Under the pieces are notes generated by a model that had not been told where the DNA came from, did no database searches, and saw only the letters and a program-made list of their open reading frames with translations. A program made the position numbers and the translations under genes. DNA of 10,717 nucleotides from an archaeon (GTDB taxonomy: Archaea; Thermoproteota; Nitrososphaeria; Nitrososphaerales; Gagatemarchaeaceae), in assembly GCA_021822995.1 (NCBI GenBank), contig JAKAPN010000012.1, positions 1 to 10,717 of the forward strand, given 5' to 3'. Positions within the stretch are counted from its first letter, which is position 1. Each line of letters starts with the position of its first letter. Shown here piece after piece: positions 7,197 to 10,717 of this stretch.

Positions 7197-8024
7197 ATGC
7201 CGCTGGTGTACGCTTGCATAGCGCCCCACGGCGGCGAGATTGTCCCGGCGCTCGCAGGCGACAAGCTCCCGAAGTTCATGGAGACCCGCAATGGCATGAA
7301 GGAGCTGGCTGCGGAAATGAGGGAGGCAAAGCCGGACACGATCGTCATCGCCAGCCCTCACAACCTCAGACTGCACAGGCACATCGGAGTCATCACGGCG
7401 GAGAACTCTACGGGGAAGGCAATGGAGGGAAAGAGAGAGATCAAGTATCGTGCAAAGTGTGACGTGGGTCTAGCTCAGAAGCTTGTCGATGCAGCCGAGC
7501 GCGAAGGCATCCCCGTGGTCGGAGCCACGTATGGCGTCTACGAGGGCCCGCTGTCAGACCTGGCGATGGATTGGGGGACCCTCATACCGCTTTGGTTCTT
7601 CTTGAGGGGTAGCGGCCTTGGGAGCAAGATCGTGATCGTCACGCCATCGCGCGGCATCCCATTATCGCAGAACTACAGGTTCGGCAAGGTGGTCGCGAGC
7701 GTGGCTGAGGCAGACAGGAAGAGAGTCGCATTCGTGGCGAGCGCGGACCAGGCGCACGCCCATAGGAAAAGCGGGCCGTATGGCTACAGCCCGGACGCTG
7801 AGAGGTACGATAAGCTGGTAGTGGATGCCATCAGACGCGGGAGACTCGACTCGATTATGAGCCTCAAGCCTGCCTTCGTAGAAAACGCAAAGCCGGACAG
7901 CCTCTGGCAGATGACGATGCTGGCCGGCGCCGCCGCGGTGGTGCCAATGGAAGGCAAGCTGATCTCTTACCAAGCCCCGACATACTACGGAATGCTCTGC
8001 GCGAGCTACTCGAGGAAGCGGTAG
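7197..8024 (+). CDS. LigB-like class III extradiol dioxygenase homologue
   Basis: Protein of 275 residues resembling the catalytic subunit B family of class III extradiol dioxygenases, Fe(II) enzymes that open catechol-type rings. The N-terminal IAPHGGEI (8-15; His11) and SPHNLRLH (53-60; His55) match the two iron-binding histidines. SADQAHAH (182-189) holds a likely catalytic His187 or His189. FVENA (Glu229) matches the third iron ligand. DWGTLIPLWF (125-134) corresponds to the family's D-H-G-x-x-x-P-L segment, but has Trp where His is common. The family also includes MEMO-like proteins without known dioxygenase activity, so ring cleavage is likely but not proved. I see no LigA-type alpha subunit. 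The ATG start has no ribosome-binding site. It is the last gene of the + strand cluster, and its stop codon lies 19 bases inside the 3' end of the oppositely oriented HAD gene. Confidence 0.82.
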   Translation: MPLVYACIAPHGGEIVPALAGDKLPKFMETRNGMKELAAEMREAKPDTIVIASPHNLRLHRHIGVITAENSTGKAMEGKREIKYRAKCDVGLAQKLVDAAEREGIPVVGATYGVYEGPLSDLAMDWGTLIPLWFFLRGSGLGSKIVIVTPSRGIPLSQNYRFGKVVASVAEADRKRVAFVASADQAHAHRKSGPYGYSPDAERYDKLVVDAIRRGRLDSIMSLKPAFVENAKPDSLWQMTMLAGAAAVVPMEGKLISYQAPTYYGMLCASYSRKR

Positions 8025-8707
8025 ACCTCGCCGAGGTCGCCGATCTTCGGGCAATCCAACGCACCGTAGTTCGCATCCCTGTCGATGAGGATCCCCGTAA
8101 TGCCGGCCCCGTTCGCCCCCTTCACGTCGGCCTCATAGAGGTCCCCGACGTGGACCGTTTCAGCCGCATTGGTGCCAGACTCCCGTAAGGCGATCTGGAA
8201 GATTTCTGGGTTGGGCTTTGACACTCCGACGAGTCCTGAGACCACTATAGACGGGAAGAACCGCTCAAGACCCAGCGCAGATATGGTCCCTGCCACGTCG
8301 GGCGAAGCGTTCGACACCAGCGCGAGTTTGTAGCCGTCTTCTTTCAACCGGCGGAGTGTCGGCTCGGCGTCAGGATATAGCTCCAAGGGGACGGTCCTCT
8401 GAACCTCGGGCCACATCCTGCGCATAAGGGATGAAACCCCGTCAACTTCGGCCTTTGAAACCTCGGGGAAGAGGTGCTCGAAGACCATGGCGTCCAGACG
8501 GCGGTATGATTCTTCAGACTGCTGAGGAGTGGACTTGGCGCCTCCGAGGGTCGTGAGCCAAGTTGGCTCAGCGTGGAAGTAAGCGGCGCGCACTTCGTCT
8601 GGCGTCGCTGGGTGCCCGGCCCCCGTGAGTATCTTGCTGATTATACGATCTCTTCTCATCACCATCAAGGTGCCCCCCAGGTCGAAGAAGACCGCCTTTT
8701 TCTTCAA
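8006..8707 (-). CDS. HAD superfamily hydrolase with a DxGGT motif I
   Basis: Cytoplasmic haloacid-dehalogenase-fold protein of 233 residues with a C1-type helical cap (about 20-110). Motif I is FFDLGGTL with the nucleophile Asp9. Motif II is LALVSNAS (Ser132), motif III SKPNPEIF (Lys164) and motif IV HVGDLYEAD (Asp189, Asp194). The order and spacing fit phosphoglycolate phosphatase/dehalogenase-like members. The second motif I aspartate, the usual general acid/base of phosphatases, is Gly11 here, so the reaction may be different or slow. The start is TTG 8707; the first residues KKKAVFFDL are the normal first strand, and a TATA-like element is centred 29 bases upstream, giving a very short leader. 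The gene ends tail to tail with the dioxygenase gene, sharing 19 bases, so a link with the cluster is positional only. Confidence 0.9.
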   Translation of the reverse strand: MKKKAVFFDLGGTLMVMRRDRIISKILTGAGHPATPDEVRAAYFHAEPTWLTTLGGAKSTPQQSEESYRRLDAMVFEHLFPEVSKAEVDGVSSLMRRMWPEVQRTVPLELYPDAEPTLRRLKEDGYKLALVSNASPDVAGTISALGLERFFPSIVVSGLVGVSKPNPEIFQIALRESGTNAAETVHVGDLYEADVKGANGAGITGILIDRDANYGALDCPKIGDLGEVYRFLE

Positions 8708-8732
8708 TGGAAAGGAAGCTGACCCAGCGCTG

Positions 8733-8740
8733 CTAAAACG
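8733..8740 (-). promoter_or_regulatory. TATA-like element for the HAD gene
   Basis: On the - strand this reads CGTTTTAG. Its centre predicts a start of transcription near 8711, four bases before the TTG start. It suggests the HAD gene is transcribed separately from the DUF1634/TauE pair upstream. A perfect palindrome, GAAGCGCTTC (8749-8758), lies just upstream. Confidence 0.45.
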
Positions 8741-8748
8741 CTTTCACC

Positions 8749-8758
8749 GAAGCGCTTC
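8749..8758. repeat. Perfect 10-base palindrome GAAGCGCTTC
   Basis: It stands 10 bases after the DUF1634 stop codon and nine bases upstream of the HAD TATA-like element. On the - strand, GTGAAGCG within it is repeated as GTGAAAGCG directly before the TATA box. It could be an operator for the HAD gene; no T-run follows, so a terminator role is less likely. Confidence 0.4.
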
Positions 8759-8767
8759 ACGAGCGAC

Positions 8768-9178
8768 TTACCCACCGAAGGCAGGTATGTACGGAGTGGC
8801 GAGCATGCTGAAAAGGAGAAGCGCGAGGACTGTCAGTGTGATGTAGACGTAGGTCCTATTCTTTTCCGCGGCGAACAGAAAGATGGAAAACAAGACACGA
8901 GACACAGGCGTGGCCAGCAGTATAAGGACGCCGAGCTCGATTATCGCGAGAGGCGACCCCGCGGCGACGCCTGAAGCCAGCTGGCTGAAAGTGACTGGGA
9001 ACGTGCTATGAGGGATGGTGCGGGGGTCGTATTCGAGGAAAGAGCTCACCTGAGCAAGGCCGTCGTCGACAGTAAGCAGGATAACACCCAGCCCGATTAC
9101 CGCGGATGAGATGACTACTCCGTATCTCAGGACTTTGCTGATGACGGTGTTCATCGACTCGGGGTCGCTGAGAGTCAA
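8768..9178 (-). CDS. DUF1634 family membrane protein (partner of TauE/SafE)
   Basis: Small membrane protein of 136 residues with three hydrophobic segments at about 17-37, 77-101 and 109-130. The stretch ELGVLILLATPVSRVLFSIF (81-100), followed by AAEKNRTY and a last helix, matches DUF1634. That family is commonly encoded beside TauE/SafE permeases in archaea and bacteria. Its role is unknown; a helper or subunit of the permease is the usual inference. The start is TTG 9178, five bases after an imperfect Shine-Dalgarno (GAGGCG) that lies in a hairpin. In-frame ATG (residue 9) is the alternative, but has no Shine-Dalgarno. The gene follows the permease gene by 30 bases, so the two form a transcription unit. 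Confidence 0.82.
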   Translation of the reverse strand: MTLSDPESMNTVISKVLRYGVVISSAVIGLGVILLTVDDGLAQVSSFLEYDPRTIPHSTFPVTFSQLASGVAAGSPLAIIELGVLILLATPVSRVLFSIFLFAAEKNRTYVYITLTVLALLLFSMLATPYIPAFGG

Positions 9179-9183
9179 GGGGA

Positions 9184-9199
9184 CGCCTCTGTTGAGGCG
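9184..9199 (-). promoter_or_regulatory. Hairpin covering the ribosome-binding site of DUF1634
   Basis: CGCCTC (9184-9189) and GAGGCG (9194-9199) form a perfect six-base-pair stem around a four-base loop. On the - strand, the arm nearer the start reads GAGGCG, one mismatch from GAGGTG, five bases before the TTG. The stem would hide it until ribosomes finishing the permease gene (stop at 9211-9209) open it. Confidence 0.45.
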
Positions 9200-9208
9200 A
9201 GGGACGGC

Positions 9209-10045
9209 CTAGATGCCAATCGCCCTCAACACCATCTCTGCCCCAGCCAGCGCTAACACCACCACGAAGATCTTCCGGACAGTAGGGTTCCTCGCTTTCA
9301 TGAGGAGGCGAGCGCCTACGAATGCGCCTATCAGGACCCCGAGCGCGACCGGTGCCACTATGACAGGGTCGACGTCTCCTCTGACGAAATAGATCCCTGC
9401 GCTTGCGGCAGCGGTGACCCCGATCATGAAGTTCGAGGTTGTTGTTGACACCTTCATTGGGAGCCTCATCGCGAGGTCCATCGAGAGGACCTTGAATGTC
9501 CCACTACCTATCCCCAGGAGGCCTGAAACCAATCCCGCCACGACCATGCCTGCCAGCCCTTCTGTTGGGCGGGTCGCATTGTAGTTTATTGTGGAACCGT
9601 CCGTCTCGACATAGGAGCCCGTTAGCATGAGTCGCTTCGAGAGCCCAGTGAGTTCGGGATTCTCGGGGATGTCCTCAGCCAGTTGATGGACCAAAGGTAG
9701 GAGCGACAGCAGGAGGACCGCGCCGAAGACGAACTCTAGGATTGTCGACCTTACGTATGCTGCGATGAGCGCGCCCGTGATAGCCCCGACGGTGGTGCCG
9801 AGTTCGAGGAACATGCCGACCCGGAGATTGGTCATCTTATCCTTGACGTAGGTCGCCGCGGCGCCGCTCGACGTGGCGATTACGGAGACGATGCTTGCGC
9901 CGATGGCGTAGTGAATGTCAACCCCCAGTCCGATCGTGAGGATCGGGATCACGACCACCCCTCCGCCAAGCCCTATGAGAGAGCCGACGAGGCCGGCGGC
10001 GATCGAAGCCAGGAACATAATCACGAGTAGTTCGAAAACCAGCAA
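9209..10045 (-). CDS. TauE/SafE family permease (sulfite/organosulfonate exporter type)
   Basis: Integral membrane protein of 278 residues with the internal duplication of the TauE/SafE family. The first-half signature is GSLIGLGGGVVVIPILT (21-37) with AIGASIVSVIATSSGAA (47-63). The second-half signature is GLVSGLLGIGSGTFKVL (171-187) with KVSTTTSNFMIGV (198-210). About eight membrane segments are seen, with a hydrophilic middle loop (about 122-162, including TGSYVETDGSTINYN) typical of members paired with DUF1634. Family members export sulfite, sulfoacetate or related anions, or import organic acids; the substrate here is unknown. The start is TTG 10045. It has no Shine-Dalgarno, but GTAATTAC is centred about 27 bases upstream; the ATG triplets nearby are out of frame. 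It is the first gene of a two-gene unit with DUF1634. If the ThDP enzyme handled a sulfonated oxo acid, a sulfite exporter nearby would make sense, but this is speculation. Confidence 0.9.
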   Translation of the reverse strand: MLVFELLVIMFLASIAAGLVGSLIGLGGGVVVIPILTIGLGVDIHYAIGASIVSVIATSSGAAATYVKDKMTNLRVGMFLELGTTVGAITGALIAAYVRSTILEFVFGAVLLLSLLPLVHQLAEDIPENPELTGLSKRLMLTGSYVETDGSTINYNATRPTEGLAGMVVAGLVSGLLGIGSGTFKVLSMDLAMRLPMKVSTTTSNFMIGVTAAASAGIYFVRGDVDPVIVAPVALGVLIGAFVGARLLMKARNPTVRKIFVVVLALAGAEMVLRAIGI

Positions 10046-10046
10046 A

Positions 10047-10062
10047 CATGGGATGCCCCATG
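10047..10062. repeat. Inverted repeat CATGGG/CCCATG before the TauE/SafE start
   Basis: Two six-base arms (10047-10052 and 10057-10062) are separated by four bases. They lie between the TATA-like element and the TTG start of the permease gene. The position fits an operator that would block transcription initiation or early elongation. Confidence 0.35.
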
Positions 10063-10068
10063 AAATCG

Positions 10069-10076
10069 GTAATTAC
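10069..10076 (-). promoter_or_regulatory. TATA-like element for TauE/SafE and DUF1634
   Basis: GTAATTAC is self-complementary and AT-rich, centred about 27 bases before TTG 10045. This predicts a leaderless or nearly leaderless transcript. It lies in the 59-base gap after the stop of the upstream gene. Confidence 0.4.
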
Positions 10077-10104
10077 GCGTTTTCCGCTCCGGTTTAGGGC
10101 GACT

Positions 10105-10717
10105 CTAAGGTCCGTCTAGGGCGGAAATGATGCGCTCGTGGCTCTTCTGGATGCCCTCGACCCCGGTGTTCAATATGATGCAGGGGACGCTCCAGTCTTT
10201 GAACATCATCCTGAAGAACCGCGACTGCGCCGAGTTGTCCAGTTCGAGGAGATATGGATTGTACCAAGGCTCGTAGGATGTAGTTCCCCATTTCTCCCTT
10301 GGACCCGCCCCCGGTAGAACCATGTACTCTCCCCTTTGCAACACTTCGATTGCCTCTTCTGACGTGAGCCTGACCTCCGCCGGGCTGTGGTCGTCGCGCC
10401 TGAGCAGCACGACGAGGTTCACCGGCACTTCGTTCACCACCTTTTCCGGTCCGAGGAACTCCTCCCTCTGCACAAGGACTCTGGAGTTTCCGAAGGCATA
10501 GTAGCACCACCCGAGGCCGTCGTTGAAGACGCAGCGCCCGTGCGTCAGCGTGCACCCCTCTTTTCCTTCGGTGTGTTCGCAAGCCTCCTTTTTCGGCGTG
10601 ACGTTCTCGTTTAGGGATCTGTCGAAGACTTCCCTCAACCACCCCTGTTCCTTCTGAGACTCCGTCCGCATGTACAGGGCCCTCTCGGGCTGCCTGGCGA
10701 CCAGTGGTTTGGGGTCG
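10105..10717 (-). CDS. C-terminal part of an uncharacterised Cys-containing protein, possibly PEP carboxykinase (ATP)-like; 5'-truncated
   Basis: The frame from the stop at 10107-10105 is open to the right edge of the window. An internal ATG at 10671 gives 188 residues, but the 15 codons before it (ending QPERALYM) also look coding, so the true start lies outside. From that ATG, a cysteine/histidine group (CEHTEGKEGC, then GRC and GWC, roughly 30-55) might bind a metal. Then comes VPVNLVVLLRRDD (about 82-94), LTSEEAIEVLQRGEY (105-119), a Trp/Tyr-rich part with YNPYLLELDN, and VPCIILNTGVEG near the end. The series VNLxxLLR, LTxEEA, NPYLL and LNTG reminds me of the C-terminal half of some PEP-carboxykinase(ATP)-like proteins. 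This is a memory-based resemblance, not an alignment. The protein ends soon after LNTG, which would be short for that family. No neighbour clarifies its job. Confidence 0.6.
   Translation of the reverse strand, partial: DPKPLVARQPERALYMRTESQKEQGWLREVFDRSLNENVTPKKEACEHTEGKEGCTLTHGRCVFNDGLGWCYYAFGNSRVLVQREEFLGPEKVVNEVPVNLVVLLRRDDHSPAEVRLTSEEAIEVLQRGEYMVLPGAGPREKWGTTSYEPWYNPYLLELDNSAQSRFFRMMFKDWSVPCIILNTGVEGIQKSHERIISALDGP

Noticed and set aside
10094..10642. 182-residue frame overlapping the right-edge gene on the same strand
   Set aside because: Arg/Gly-rich and repetitive. The other frame has normal protein composition and continues open to the window edge.
1..10717. Mobile element, CRISPR array or defence system
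   Set aside because: No transposase, integrase, terminal repeats, regularly spaced repeats or nuclease/toxin-like genes were found on either strand.

Overview
The window looks like chromosomal DNA of a fairly GC-rich archaeon. The protein families (GPR1/FUN34/YaaH acetate transporter, DUF998, TauE/SafE with DUF1634, an archaeal LigB-type dioxygenase, histone-deacetylase-like hydrolase) fit Thermoproteota/Nitrososphaeria or Thermoplasmata-like lineages. So does the promoter layout: AT-rich TATA-like octamers centred about 24-30 bases before many start codons, with little or no leader. I cannot place it more precisely. Genes are dense, and most appear to start with GTG or TTG.

Left part (1-2340). 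The 3' portion of a histone-deacetylase-superfamily hydrolase (its N-terminus lies before base 1) is followed by a six-helix acetate/succinate-type transporter on the + strand. After a hairpin plus T-run terminator, a DUF998 membrane protein converges on the - strand.

Centre (2341-8024). A divergent promoter region opens a five-gene + strand cluster: an NAD-dependent D-2-hydroxyacid dehydrogenase and a thiamine-diphosphate enzyme of the acetolactate synthase/2-oxoacid decarboxylase type (ATGA overlap); then an M20 amidohydrolase whose end touches a metallo-beta-lactamase hydrolase; then a LigB-like class III extradiol dioxygenase homologue. Weak internal TATA-like elements precede the M20 gene and the dioxygenase gene. 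Read together, the set suggests catabolism or detoxification of N-acyl-amino-acid-derived or aromatic 2-oxo/2-hydroxy acids: amide hydrolysis, 2-oxo/2-hydroxy interconversion, decarboxylation or carboligation, ester/thioester hydrolysis and ring cleavage. The substrate cannot be read from the sequence, and this is the most interesting part of the window.

Right part (8006-10717). All genes are on the - strand. A HAD-type hydrolase, whose 3' end overlaps the dioxygenase gene by 19 bases, has motif I DxGGT instead of DxDGT. Next come a DUF1634 membrane protein and a TauE/SafE permease that form a two-gene unit, with a hairpin hiding the likely ribosome-binding site of DUF1634. Last is the C-terminal part of a cysteine-containing protein that runs off the right edge and resembles, from memory only, the end of a PEP-carboxykinase(ATP)-like protein.

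I see no tRNA, rRNA, CRISPR array, insertion sequence or integrase. No stretch longer than 300 bases lacks a gene.
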